From JADLGF01 sp020849415 (GTDB lineage Bacteria; Chloroflexota; Chloroflexia; Thermomicrobiales; UBA6265), in the NCBI GenBank assembly GCA_033812595.1, contig JAPXTJ010000002.1:1-53945 (forward strand): DNA of 53,945 nt, in the 5' to 3' direction. Made by a program: the position numbers and the translations under genes. This document shows, one piece after another, positions 39,476 to 47,860 of the stretch; position 1 is the stretch's first letter; each line of letters opens with the position of its first letter. The notes under the pieces were generated by a model. It searched no databases. It saw nothing but the letters and a program-made list of their open reading frames with translations, and was not told where the DNA came from.

Positions 39476-40603
39476 ATGAAACGGGCGTTGGTGAATCTGA
39501 TCGCGCTGGCGCAGGTTGTGCTCGGACTCCGCCTGGTCGCGCGTTTGCTGCGGACATCCCGGGGGACGCGGATCCGGCCAACCTCGAGCCTCTATCCGCC
39601 CTCGATCGGCGTCCTCGTTCCTGTCCTCGACGAAGCGCAGCGTATCGTTCCCTGTCTCGAGCGGCTGATTGCATTCGGTCCGGAAGTGGCGGAGATCGTC
39701 ATCGTCGACGGTGGTTCCGTAGATGAAACGCCGGCGATCGTGGCGGAGTACGCGGCGCGGGACAAGCGGATTCGCCTCGTCGAAACCCGGCCGCCGGATG
39801 GAATCAACGGCAAAGTGCATGGCTTGGAGGTGGGATTGGCCGAACTCACCGCCCGGTGGGTGTTGACCATCGACGCCGATGTCCGGCCGAGCGCAGCGCT
39901 GCCGCCGGCGCTGCTCCGCCGCGCGCACGCGGAACGGCTGCGCATCCTGAGTGTGGCGACCGAACAGTGGCTGGGGGACCGATTGGATCAATTCGTCCAT
40001 CCCTCCATGCTCGCCACCCTCATCTACCGCTTCGGGATTCCCGGCCACGCCACCCGGCGCGCCGCCGCTGTTCAGGCCAATGGTCAATGCATGTTGATCC
40101 GGCGCGATCTGCTCGATGCCCTCGGCGGATTCGCGCCCCACGCCCGGGTCATTGCCGAAGATGTCAGCCTGGCGCGCGCCGCTGCCCGGGCCGGTGAGCG
40201 CGTCGGGTTCTACGAAACCGAGGGGCTCGTTTCCGTGGAGATGTACCGGAGCGGACGGGAAACCGCGCGAAACTGGAGCCGTTCGCTGCCGCTGCCGGAA
40301 TCGCGACCGTTCCGGAACCGGCTTGGCGACCTGGCGAATCTCCTGCTGCTCCAGGCCGCCCCGCCCTATCTCTTCGCGGCCGCTGCACGGCGCCGGGGCT
40401 TCGCCCGGGCGGTGAACGGAGCGCTCATCGCCACGCGGATCGGGATTCTGGCCGGCGCCCGGCGGGCGTACCGCAACCCGGATGCGTGGTACTGGTTCTC
40501 TCCGCTCGCCGATTTGCCGGTGGTCGCGCTGCTGATCATCCGCTCCGCGCAACGACGCCACCGGTGGCGCGGCCGCGTGATTCACCCGGGAGGTGGACGA
40601 TGA
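39476..40603 (+). CDS. cruG: Carotenoid glycosyltransferase, GT2 family (CruG-like)
   Basis: 375 residues: one N-terminal membrane helix, then a GT-A domain with IGVLVPVLDEAQRIVPCLERL, EIVIVDGGSVDET, TIDADVRPS (DxD) and AEDVSLARAA. C-terminal membrane helices follow (LLLQAAPPYLFAAAA; WYWFSPLADLPVVALLII). The stop overlaps the cruF start by four bases (ATGA). CruG attaches a sugar to the tertiary hydroxyl that CruF makes. The tight coupling with cruF and an acyltransferase supports this reading over that of a general GT2 enzyme. Confidence 0.75.
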   Translation: MKRALVNLIALAQVVLGLRLVARLLRTSRGTRIRPTSSLYPPSIGVLVPVLDEAQRIVPCLERLIAFGPEVAEIVIVDGGSVDETPAIVAEYAARDKRIRLVETRPPDGINGKVHGLEVGLAELTARWVLTIDADVRPSAALPPALLRRAHAERLRILSVATEQWLGDRLDQFVHPSMLATLIYRFGIPGHATRRAAAVQANGQCMLIRRDLLDALGGFAPHARVIAEDVSLARAAARAGERVGFYETEGLVSVEMYRSGRETARNWSRSLPLPESRPFRNRLGDLANLLLLQAAPPYLFAAAARRRGFARAVNGALIATRIGILAGARRAYRNPDAWYWFSPLADLPVVALLIIRSAQRRHRWRGRVIHPGGGR

Positions 40604-41469
40604 GCTGGTTGACGCCGATGCGTCTCACCTGGGCGTTGCTGACCCTGCACCTGGTGGCGCTCGTTTTCGGACTGATCGGCATGCTGATCATGCTGCCGAA
40701 TCCCGATCTCTGGGCGCACGATCGCAATGCCGTCCGCGTCTTCGACTTCTCCATGCAGTACGCCGGCGCGGTGCACATCTGGCTCGGCGCGGCCGCGATG
40801 TTCGCCTACGGCGTGGTGGCGATCGGCTGGCGCAAGACGGCGATCTTTGCGGCGATTGCCTACCCGCTTTCGTTGACCTCCGAACTCTTTGGCACCGGCA
40901 CCGGCTGGCCGTTCGGCAACTACGCCTATACCGATTTCCTCGGCCCGAAGGCATTCGATCACGTACCCTGGTCGATTCCCGCGTCCTGGTTCTACATGGG
41001 GTTGGCGTCATACCTCCTCGGCAGCGCGATCGTGGCGCAACTCGGCGTGAAATGCGAACTGCTCTGGTCTTGCCTGGCGGGCGCCTGGCTCCTGACCGCC
41101 TGGGATCTGGTGCTCGATCCGGCGATGGCGCACGAATCGCTCCGCATCAAATTCTGGATCTGGGACGAAGCCGGCCCCTACTTCGGGATGCCGGTCAAGA
41201 ACTTCATCGGCTGGACCGTCACGGCCTTCCTGTTCATGGTGTTGAGCCGGTTCGCCTGGCGCGAAAGCGCCCGGATTGGCGCGTCGCTCCGGGCGCCGGT
41301 CATCATCTTTGTCTCGAATATGCTGTTCGCGATCGTGATCAGCGCCTCGGTGGGACTCTGGATTCCGATCGCGCTGGCGATCATCGTCGGCGTGGCGCCG
41401 CTGCTGGTCATTCGGCGGGAGCAACCAGGCGTCAATCGCTTCGGACGCGGAGCAACGCTCGATGCCTGA
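40600..41469 (+). CDS. cruF: Carotenoid 1',2'-hydratase CruF (DUF422)
   Basis: 289 residues with about eight membrane segments. SLTSELFGTGTGWPFGNYAYTDFLGPKAFDHVPWSIPASWFYMGLASYLLG spans the conserved core of the CruF/DUF422 family (SE-x-x-G-T-x-T-G-x-P-F-G-x-Y-x-Y...VP...W), followed by AWDLVLDPAM and WIWDEAGPYFGMPVKNFIGW. It adds water to the psi end group of lycopene-type carotenoids to give a 1'-hydroxyl. GGGAGG precedes the ATGA junction with cruG. Its last eight bases overlap the acyltransferase gene. No cyclase is nearby, so acyclic, possibly doubly modified carotenoids are expected. Confidence 0.88.
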   Translation: MSWLTPMRLTWALLTLHLVALVFGLIGMLIMLPNPDLWAHDRNAVRVFDFSMQYAGAVHIWLGAAAMFAYGVVAIGWRKTAIFAAIAYPLSLTSELFGTGTGWPFGNYAYTDFLGPKAFDHVPWSIPASWFYMGLASYLLGSAIVAQLGVKCELLWSCLAGAWLLTAWDLVLDPAMAHESLRIKFWIWDEAGPYFGMPVKNFIGWTVTAFLFMVLSRFAWRESARIGASLRAPVIIFVSNMLFAIVISASVGLWIPIALAIIVGVAPLLVIRREQPGVNRFGRGATLDA

Positions 41470-42121
41470 CATGCCGTGGCGCTTCCTGCGCGTCTGGAGC
41501 CGGCGATCGCTGGCGCGCGGGGCTGACCTGCACGTCGCGGGCATCGAACATCTTCCCGCCGATGGTCCGGCGCTGCTGGTGGTGCGCCACGTTCACCACC
41601 AGCGGGACGGCGAGGCGTTGTTGGCCGCAATCGAACGGCCGGTGCACCTGGTAGTGGCGATCGACTGGCCGACGAACCGGGCGACACGGTCGGCGCTGGC
41701 CGCGGCCTGCCGGTGGGCACGCTGGCCAGCGGTGATCCGGCCCGAATCAGCGCTCGGCGCGAACCGGGCGAACGCGCGCCGGTGCAATGCCCGGGCGATG
41801 CGCGAGGCAGTGGAGTTATTGGACGAGGGGCGGCTGGTAGCGGTTTTCCCCGAAGCCTATCCCGATATCGACAACAATCCGCGACCGGACACGCTGCCGG
41901 CCGGCGCGCTTCCCTTCCGGAGCGGCTTCGAACGGCTCGAGCGCCTGGCGAATCAGGGCGGGAAGCAGACCCCGATCGTACCGGTCGGCATCTCCTTCGA
42001 GCCCGGTGAGCGCGCGCGAATCTCGCTCCGATTCGGCGCCGCCATTCATCGGCGCGGCCTCGACGATGACGCGCTGCGACGGACGGTCGAAGCGGAAGTC
42101 CGTCGCCTGAGCGAAGGTTGA
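41462..42121 (+). CDS. Acyltransferase of the PlsC/lysophosphatidate type in the carotenoid operon
   Basis: 219 residues. LHVAGIEHLPADGPALLVVRHVHHQRDGEALL has the layout of the first PlsC block, but the usual N-H-x4-D is R-H-x5-D here, one residue longer. VAVFPEAYPDI replaces FPEGTRS. The start overlaps cruF by eight bases. In related clusters an acyltransferase places a fatty acid on the sugar of the carotenoid glycoside (as in Chloroflexus and Chlorobi); that role is inferred from context. The deviating active-site spacing is worth checking. Confidence 0.68.
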   Translation: MPDMPWRFLRVWSRRSLARGADLHVAGIEHLPADGPALLVVRHVHHQRDGEALLAAIERPVHLVVAIDWPTNRATRSALAAACRWARWPAVIRPESALGANRANARRCNARAMREAVELLDEGRLVAVFPEAYPDIDNNPRPDTLPAGALPFRSGFERLERLANQGGKQTPIVPVGISFEPGERARISLRFGAAIHRRGLDDDALRRTVEAEVRRLSEG

Positions 42122-42123
42122 GC

Positions 42124-42158
42124 GCGAAGGGCTCGGCGCGAAGGGACGGTGCAAGAAC
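42124..42158. repeat. Fragment of the dispersed repeat found at 31534-31648
   Basis: The segment GCGCGAAGGGACGGTGCAAG (with its flanks) matches 31563-31584 (ACGCGAAGCGACGGTGCAAG) nearly base for base, including the GACGGTGCAAGAA core. The terminal inverted repeats of the full copy are missing, so this is a decayed remnant at the end of the carotenoid operon. Confidence 0.55.
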
Positions 42159-42166
42159 ACCCGTGG

Positions 42167-42261
42167 GCATGCGCATCGCCATTCAGGAGTCCCGACTTAA
42201 GGATGCGCATGCGGAACACAACACGAAGGCCGCAGGGCGCGCCATGGAGCACCCTGCGGCC
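42167..42261. terminator. Two successive hairpins between converging operons
   Basis: GCATGCGCAT (42167-42176) pairs with ATGCGCATGC (42203-42212), and GGCCGCAGGG (42228-42237) with CCCTGCGGCC (42252-42261). Both are perfect 10-base stems. They lie between the end of the carotenoid operon (42121) and the end of the surface-protein operon (42312), and probably end both. Confidence 0.6.
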
Positions 42262-42311
42262 ATCATCACACCGCGTCCGGGAGCGAGGCCCAAGCCCCGC
42301 TCCGCGCCGCG

Positions 42312-43559
42312 CTAATCCCCGACTTCTATGGTAGCCGCGTCATCCTTGGTCAGCAGTACGCTGGCGCCGCCGTTGGAATTGACGGTTTCAAGCCGCAGCG
42401 AGAAGGTGTACTCGCCCGGCTCCCAGCCGGTCAGCGGCAGGTACCGCTGCGCCACCGTGGTGACGCCCTGATCGAGAATGAGATTCTCCGCCAGAACGAA
42501 CTCCTCGAGCGGTTCACCATTCTTCTCGACGATCAGGACGAGTCGAGCCGAACGGACCGTTTGGGCGTTATTGATGATTTCGACGCCGACGGCCGCGAAC
42601 TGGATCGGTTCGGCGTTGGGAACGACGAGAATCTCGCCGAACTCAAGCGGAGCGGACTCACCTGAAGGTGCCTCGGGCATCGTGACTGACACGTCCTCGA
42701 ACCCGTTGGTGAAGCCACTCACAACATCAGTCAACTGAAGTGAAACCAAGTATTCACCGGCTGGCAAGGCAGTGCGGAGCGTCTGATACACGTGGGTTTC
42801 GTGCAGACCGTAAACCGTACCCATCACGAACTCTTCGTCCATGACGGTCACGCCATCGAGAGTCTTGATCACCATCTGCCCTTGCATGCGCAGGGAGGTT
42901 TGGCCCGTATTCACGAGGGGGACATAGATTGCGGTACGCCGGCGTTCGTATTCGAGCCTGGGTGTTCCAAGTTCGAACCCCGCCTGAACTTCACCAGGCA
43001 CCACCACGTACACGGCCATAACCTTGCGAACCTTTTGCGTGAAGTTCGCATTGCCTGGCACTTCATACGCATTGACCGTTTCAACGGCAATTGGAATCAC
43101 GTATTCACCGGGCGGCGTGCCCTCCGGTACGTTGATCTCGGCATCGCGCCCGACCTCAATCTGCGGCTCAATGTCGTAATACCGGGTCGGGAAGTCTATC
43201 CACGTGGTTGGCTCGTGTTGTTCAGAACCTTCGGGCGCAAGCTGAAGCCCGCCGTTCAGTTTGGTGCTCACGTCTGACGTAAAGGCAAAGACCGGCAGTA
43301 TTTCCTGACCGAGGTTTCCGATAAAGACCCGAATGGTGGCGCGTTCGCCTGGATCGATCTCAACAATGATCCGTTCACCATCACCCTGGCCGTCTCCACG
43401 GAGCACAAACTGAACTTCTGAACCGGACTGACTCGTCGCTGGCTCTTCTTCGTCGGTTTCATCATCTTGAGCGAATGTGGCAAGAGGAGAGATTGCGCCC
43501 AGTAGCAACGCAAAAGCGACGAGCAGTGGTAGAAAACCACGCGATCCGTTTCGTTCCAT
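42312..43559 (-). CDS. Secreted/surface protein of DUF916 (WxL-partner) type
   Basis: 415 residues from ATG 43559 (GGAGGAG ten bases upstream). Signal peptide MERNGSRGFLPLLVAFALLLG to FAQDDETDEEEP, then an acidic linker and at least three beta-sandwich repeats (RIIVEIDPGERATIRVFIGNLG; VPEGTPPGEYVIPIAVETV; LVNTGQTSLRMQGQMVI; ALPAGEYLVSLQLTDV). The order of an early NxG-type sandwich with P-x-G-x-Y-x-x-x-I resembles DUF916/DUF3324 proteins that act with WxL proteins at Gram-positive surfaces. No C-terminal membrane segment is present, so it is released or held by partners. It is the last gene of a three-gene minus-strand set. Confidence 0.55.
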   Translation of the reverse strand: MERNGSRGFLPLLVAFALLLGAISPLATFAQDDETDEEEPATSQSGSEVQFVLRGDGQGDGERIIVEIDPGERATIRVFIGNLGQEILPVFAFTSDVSTKLNGGLQLAPEGSEQHEPTTWIDFPTRYYDIEPQIEVGRDAEINVPEGTPPGEYVIPIAVETVNAYEVPGNANFTQKVRKVMAVYVVVPGEVQAGFELGTPRLEYERRRTAIYVPLVNTGQTSLRMQGQMVIKTLDGVTVMDEEFVMGTVYGLHETHVYQTLRTALPAGEYLVSLQLTDVVSGFTNGFEDVSVTMPEAPSGESAPLEFGEILVVPNAEPIQFAAVGVEIINNAQTVRSARLVLIVEKNGEPLEEFVLAENLILDQGVTTVAQRYLPLTGWEPGEYTFSLRLETVNSNGGASVLLTKDDAATIEVGD

Positions 43560-43817
43560 TTTAGGCGCTCCTCCACTCGCACGAGCGGAATCCCAAGAAA
43601 AACCAGACACTATTCGGTTGTGCACGAAGGTTGGCTCTGCCAAGCCTTCTTGAGTTAGACGATAACGATGCCATCCAGCATAGTTATCGATGAGGCGAGG
43701 GATTCGCCGGCTCGCTTGAGGGTCGCCGGCGAATCCAACTCGTCTCGGTTTGACCAGGGAGCTGATCCGATCCAACGGGTCAGCTCCCCTTTTTTTCGCT
43801 GGTGCTGACGCTGCTAT
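43560..43817 (+). other. Highly structured intergenic segment with a plus-strand terminator
   Basis: No protein gene. Four stems in a row: GAAGGTTGGC/GCCAAGCCTTC (43626-43649, one bulge), CGATAAC/GTTATCG (43660-43689), GATTCGCCGGC/GCCGGCGAATC (43701-43735, 11 perfect pairs), and GGGAGCTGA/TCAGCTCCC (43757-43788) followed by a T7 run (43790-43796). The last is a textbook intrinsic terminator, but on the plus strand, while both flanking genes are on the minus strand. This suggests a plus-strand small RNA of up to about 170-230 bases, or a barrier to antisense transcripts. Confidence 0.5.
43757..43796 (+). terminator. Intrinsic terminator on the plus strand
   Basis: A 9-base perfect stem GGGAGCTGA/TCAGCTCCC with a 14-base loop, followed by C and seven T. 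It is the only canonical stem-plus-T-run noticed in the window. Confidence 0.7.
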
Positions 43818-44507
43818 TTAGTCAGTCGTCAGTTCAACGGTAATGGTGGAGGAGTACGTGTTGCTACCCCACAGGAACGGAAGATCTTCCAGGAAGCCCG
43901 TGTAGCTGGCAACCGTCGTGAACGGCGCCGGGTTGGCATCGAACGAGCCCGGGCCGAAGATGAGGTTCAGCAGGAAGGTGAGCAGGTTCGTGTTCGTGGC
44001 AAGAATTTCCTCGCCGCACGGTCCGCCCGGAGTGGTGGAGTTGTTGCAGGTAAACTGCGCGTCGCTGACGTCCGGCTCCATCACGTCATCGAAGAACAGC
44101 GGATCGTCGACGCCATCGAAGTAGTAGTCAACTCCCTCAGCCTCGAGGCTGAGGTGATCCGCGCCAAAGCGCTGAGTAGTATCCGGCGACGTGAAGCGGG
44201 TGGCCGTCGCGTTCACCTGCCAGGAGCCGAGGTAGCACCCCATGTCCACGGTGACCTTGATCGCGCCTTCTTCAGTTTGGGTGCTGCGATCTTCAACGAT
44301 GTTTTCGATGTCGTCGAAGGTGACGGTTTCGCCGTCGTCATCCGCGGTGATGTTCACCGAGGCGGCAACAGGACACGAAATCAAGACACTGCCCGTAACC
44401 GTGTCTGTGTCTTCCAAGGCGTTGACGGAGGTCGCCAGGCCAGCCATGGTGCCCATCATGAGGGCGGCAACGCCGACGAATGCGATGAGTCGTTTCATGA
44501 GTTTCAT
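43818..44507 (-). CDS. Secreted WxL-like surface protein
   Basis: 229 residues from ATG 44507 (AAAAGGAG ten bases upstream). Signal peptide KRLIAFVGVAALMMGTMAGLATSVNA, then an all-beta domain: VLISCPVAASVNITADDDGETVTFDDIENI, KVTVDMGCYLGSWQVNATATRF, and a final YSSTITVELTTD strand. The SWQVNATATRF segment with a final strand rich in Thr recalls the WxL domain, which binds peptidoglycan without covalent attachment. Four Cys suggest disulfides. Function inferred mainly from the DUF916-like neighbour; a plain beta-sandwich coat protein is the alternative. Confidence 0.5.
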   Translation of the reverse strand: MKLMKRLIAFVGVAALMMGTMAGLATSVNALEDTDTVTGSVLISCPVAASVNITADDDGETVTFDDIENIVEDRSTQTEEGAIKVTVDMGCYLGSWQVNATATRFTSPDTTQRFGADHLSLEAEGVDYYFDGVDDPLFFDDVMEPDVSDAQFTCNNSTTPGGPCGEEILATNTNLLTFLLNLIFGPGSFDANPAPFTTVASYTGFLEDLPFLWGSNTYSSTITVELTTD

Positions 44508-44702
44508 GATCGGTTGACTCCTTTTCCCATTTCCCTTTGTTCCCCCTGGAGCGTGGACACGCTGCCCCGCTCCCATGCTTGTCGTGCTATTTCCACCTCC
44601 CTGCCCGGGCCCTGTCCCGGCTCCCCTTCACGCGCTCCTTTTATAGGAACGTCCCTTGCAAGCTTTCGAGCGCGCCCGCGCCCGAAGCGACAGAAAGCAC
44701 AT

Positions 44703-45938
44703 TCATTCGCCTTGCGGCATGACCGCGACCTCCACGGTGACCGCAGTTCGATACGTTCCTCGCGGGAGAAACGATCCGACATTGAGTTCCAGCGAAACCT
44801 CGAACGTACCCGTGTCTGGTCGCGGTTCGGGACTCTCAGGAATCAGGAGCGTGATCACGCCCCCGTCACTCGTCACGGTGACGCCATCAAGGCCAGCCAC
44901 CGCGATGGCAACCAGGTTTTCAGCGGCAAGCTGTTGCTCACCGGCGACAAAATCGGCAAAGTGGAAGGAAATCGACCACCCGCAGGTAGCGGGAGCGGCC
45001 GCGAACGGCACGACCAGCGACCCGGCGGAAATGCGGCTCTCCAGCAGGTTCTCGATCGGGGCAAAGGTGAGCGCTACATCGTGAAGCCGGGGCGCAACCG
45101 GCGCCTGACCCCCAATGTGGATCTCCTCGGTTGCTTCATGAACGCGAGGTGTGGACTCATCTGATGCGTTCGCCACGAGGTCGACATCGAGCGTCGTTCG
45201 CACCGGCGCCAGGCAGCCGAACCGCACCCCGATCAGCAGGTCAGCCGATGTGAATGTCTCCGCGTCGTCCGGTGCGTGCAGTGTCAGCCTTTTCTCGCTG
45301 ACCTCGATCCGCTCGATGAGCGCGGATTCATCCTCACCCGGCAATTCCGCTTCGAGCACACGAACGGTCCACCCGCTATCCCGCGGTTGAACCGAGAACG
45401 CCAGGCTCTCGATATCGCGGGTTTCCCAGGTCACCGAGCACTTGAGCAGGGTCCAGTCACGTTCACCCGCAACCGCGGCTTCATCTTCAACCCGCGGCTC
45501 GCACTCGAGCTCCGGCGCGAACGGAATCACATTTTCAGAGGCTACATTCTCGTCCTCAGCATCTGGCACCGGTGTTCCCGGCTGGTCTTCGGAATCAGCG
45601 TCACCAAGCGCCGCTTCATCCTGGGATGGTGTCTCCTCCGGGGTGGGGACTTCGGTCGTGGGTTCTGTCGGTACCTCGGTCTCCTCGACTGGCGGGGGTT
45701 CAGCAATGGGAGGGTTGGCTTCTGTTGGCGTCGGTTCCGGGAGGGTGGTTTCGATCGGCGCCGAGGGCGTTCCGGCGTCCGGATTCCCAACTTCGTCGGC
45801 CAGCGCGGGCAGTGGAGCCAGGATCATGAGCGCAAGGATCAAAACCAGTCGCCAACCGCGGGATACGCCTCGATCGAACCTCCGGGCCGGGCGACCGTGG
45901 CTGAACGTACTATGTCGATCGTGTGTCCCGCCCCGCAT
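44703..45938 (-). CDS. Secreted Pro/Thr/Glu-rich surface protein
   Basis: 411 residues from ATG 45938, eight bases after GGAGG. A basic N-region (RGGTHDRHSTFSHGRPARRFDRG) precedes a signal peptide (WRLVLILALMILAPLPALA). Residues 50-130 are a low-complexity linker of PTEx, PEPTPTE and EETPSQDE type, suited to crossing a wall. The C-terminal 280 residues form beta-sandwich repeats with paired Cys (LKCSVTWETRD; RFGCLAPVRTTLDV) and resemble the WxL-like neighbour. It is the first gene of the set, behind a good promoter. No sortase motif. Confidence 0.55.
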   Translation of the reverse strand: MRGGTHDRHSTFSHGRPARRFDRGVSRGWRLVLILALMILAPLPALADEVGNPDAGTPSAPIETTLPEPTPTEANPPIAEPPPVEETEVPTEPTTEVPTPEETPSQDEAALGDADSEDQPGTPVPDAEDENVASENVIPFAPELECEPRVEDEAAVAGERDWTLLKCSVTWETRDIESLAFSVQPRDSGWTVRVLEAELPGEDESALIERIEVSEKRLTLHAPDDAETFTSADLLIGVRFGCLAPVRTTLDVDLVANASDESTPRVHEATEEIHIGGQAPVAPRLHDVALTFAPIENLLESRISAGSLVVPFAAAPATCGWSISFHFADFVAGEQQLAAENLVAIAVAGLDGVTVTSDGGVITLLIPESPEPRPDTGTFEVSLELNVGSFLPRGTYRTAVTVEVAVMPQGE

Positions 45939-46017
45939 TGGGTTGGCCTCCAAGTGCCCATTCTGGAGTCTGCTGCTCGTCACGATACGCCCGGAAAACA
46001 GCGCTGATGATATGTTA

Positions 46018-46046
46018 CGTATAAGCCAGCCGATGAGGGAAGTCAA
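46018..46046 (-). promoter_or_regulatory. Promoter of the surface-protein operon
   Basis: Minus strand: TTGACT (46046-46041), 17-base spacer, TATACG (46023-46018), about 80 bases before ATG 45938. It lies at the edge of an AT-richer, gene-free stretch. Confidence 0.5.
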
Positions 46047-46784
46047 TCGGTTGCTGCGTCAATCGTCCCGGGTTCTCTGTCGGGATCATACCACAAGCGC
46101 CTAGTCGTCTGGATTGATGAATTGATTGCGCACAACAAGAGCTGTGAATACGTCTCGCTTGGCAATTGCCCGCATACGTACGCCACATTTACGTTGATTC
46201 GTGCCATGCTAGGGCCGGGATATACGCCATACGTCGCCGATGAAGGTCACTTATGGCAATCTATAGTGTACATAAGTCAGACCATCACGGTGCTTTAGTT
46301 ATGCTAACTCCAGGCGAATTCCCTGGTAGACGGGCGAGAATTTCGACGATCGTTTATGGTAACTCTCTCTCATAATTGATAGGACTGTCTGGCCCCAAAC
46401 CCCGACCTCCCGGCTGGTTTTTCCGGGTTGCTTCCTTTGGACGCGTTCATGTGCGTACGATCGCTCGATCGGGATTCAACCGGGGCCTCGGGGTGAGCGG
46501 ACACCACCCGTTGGTTCAGGGACATATGCCAGCCAACCGGTTAGCGATATCGGTATCACCCAATGTTCCCACTCGAGCCACACGCGCTCTAAATGGCGAT
46601 TGCGGCGAATATGTGACCGCACAACACGAACGATACGATCGTACCTCTTCGCATCCGACTAGTCGGGAACGCAGTTGGTGACCGCAGAATCCCTCCGGTT
46701 CGAGATCGTATACGCACGCGACCGGCGGGACTGCGATACGATCCCGGCGTCACACATTCCTTCCGTGCCTGGAGACTGACAACC
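46047..46784. other. Gene-free AT-richer stretch
   Basis: About 740 bases with stops in all frames and no frame of normal coding composition; the longest short frames have Arg/Ser/Pro-rich, shadow-like translations. Base composition is lower in GC than the flanks, much like the region around 1442-2392. No inverted repeats of note, no tRNA-like cloverleaf recognised. It may be a decayed insertion. The amidohydrolase promoter should lie in its right-hand part. Confidence 0.5.
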
Positions 46785-47858
46785 ATGTTCATCGTCGACA
46801 CTGATGTTCACGTCAACGACACGCCGGGCGAACTGGCGCCCTACTGCGAGCAACCGTGGCGGGTATCGCTGGAGGAATTGGCGAAGGCAAGCTACCCCTA
46901 CCTGCTCGTGCCTGGTTTCGCGCCGAATTTCCGGCCCGATCCGCCGATTCCGGGTGGACAGGATTTCCGCTCGGTCGATACCGCCGCCGATATGCGCCGC
47001 GGACTCGATGAACTCGGCATCGATATCGGCATCCTCTTTCCTGATCACATGCTGCTCTTCGCCGGGCTTCCGCACATCGAGTACGCGGTCGCGCTCTCCC
47101 GCGCCTACAACCGCTGGCTCGTGGAGCGCTGGCTCGCGGAGAAGAACGATCTCTACGGGGTGCTGCTGGCCTGCCCGCAGGACCCGATTGAAAGCGCGCG
47201 CCAGATCCGGGAGTACGCGAAAAACGATCGCATCGTCGGGGTCTACCTGCCGACCGCCGGCGTCAATCCGCTCTGGGGACACCGCAAGTACGATCCGATT
47301 TTCGAGGCGGCGCAGGAGGTCGATCTGCCGGTGGCGCTGCACAGCGTCACGGTCGTCTCGCCCGCCTTCCCGGCGCAGCTCGATCAATTCGAGAATCACT
47401 TCGCCCGGCAGGTGCTTTCACACTCGTTCGCGATGATGGGAAATCTGACCAGCCTGATGCACACCGGCGTGCCGGCCCGCTACCCGCATCTCCGCGTCGT
47501 CTTCACGGAGGCGGGGATCGCCTGGGTGCCCTACATGGCGTGGCGGATGGACAAGTACCACCAGGAGTACCGCCGGATGGTGCCGTTCCTGGAGAAACGG
47601 CCGAGCGAATACATGCGAGAGCAGATGTGGTTCGCCACCCAACCGATCGAGGAGCCGGATGATCCCGCCCACCTCGTCGATACGATCCGTCACATTGGTG
47701 AGGATCGGGTGGTTTTCGCCAGCGATTGGCCCCACCACGATTTCGATCACCCGCGCGGCATCCTGAAACTGCCGATGGGGAACGAATTGAAGCGGAAGGT
47801 GATGGGCACGAACGCGCTCGCCGCCTTCACGCGCATCCCGGCGCCGGTGGAGGGCTGA
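46785..47858 (+). CDS. Amidohydrolase-2 family metal-dependent hydrolase/decarboxylase
   Basis: 357 residues. VDTDVHVNDT at the N-terminus gives the DxH-type metal pair of the PF04909 barrel, ALHSVTV gives the His of strand 5, and FASDWPHHDFDHP near residue 325 the catalytic Asp. This is the ACMSD/gamma-resorcylate decarboxylase-like family acting on aromatic acids or related ring products. GGAGACTGACAACC precedes ATG 46785. A Rieske protein gene follows after two bases, which supports aromatic compound breakdown. Confidence 0.8.
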   Translation: MFIVDTDVHVNDTPGELAPYCEQPWRVSLEELAKASYPYLLVPGFAPNFRPDPPIPGGQDFRSVDTAADMRRGLDELGIDIGILFPDHMLLFAGLPHIEYAVALSRAYNRWLVERWLAEKNDLYGVLLACPQDPIESARQIREYAKNDRIVGVYLPTAGVNPLWGHRKYDPIFEAAQEVDLPVALHSVTVVSPAFPAQLDQFENHFARQVLSHSFAMMGNLTSLMHTGVPARYPHLRVVFTEAGIAWVPYMAWRMDKYHQEYRRMVPFLEKRPSEYMREQMWFATQPIEEPDDPAHLVDTIRHIGEDRVVFASDWPHHDFDHPRGILKLPMGNELKRKVMGTNALAAFTRIPAPVEG

Positions 47859-47860
47859 CG

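Noticed and set aside
37878..39479. 533-codon plus-strand open frame opposite crtI
   Set aside because: The minus-strand crtI has complete FAD and desaturase motifs; the plus frame has shadow-type composition and no recognisable domain.
39378..39674. Possible 99-residue N-terminal extension of crtI
   Set aside because: It would overlap the divergent glycosyltransferase gene, its composition is basic and disordered, and the FAD motif starts directly after ATG 39377.
46376..46681. 101-codon plus-strand open frame in the gene-free stretch
   Set aside because: No ribosome site, Arg/Pro/Ser-rich translation and a composition unlike coding DNA of this window.
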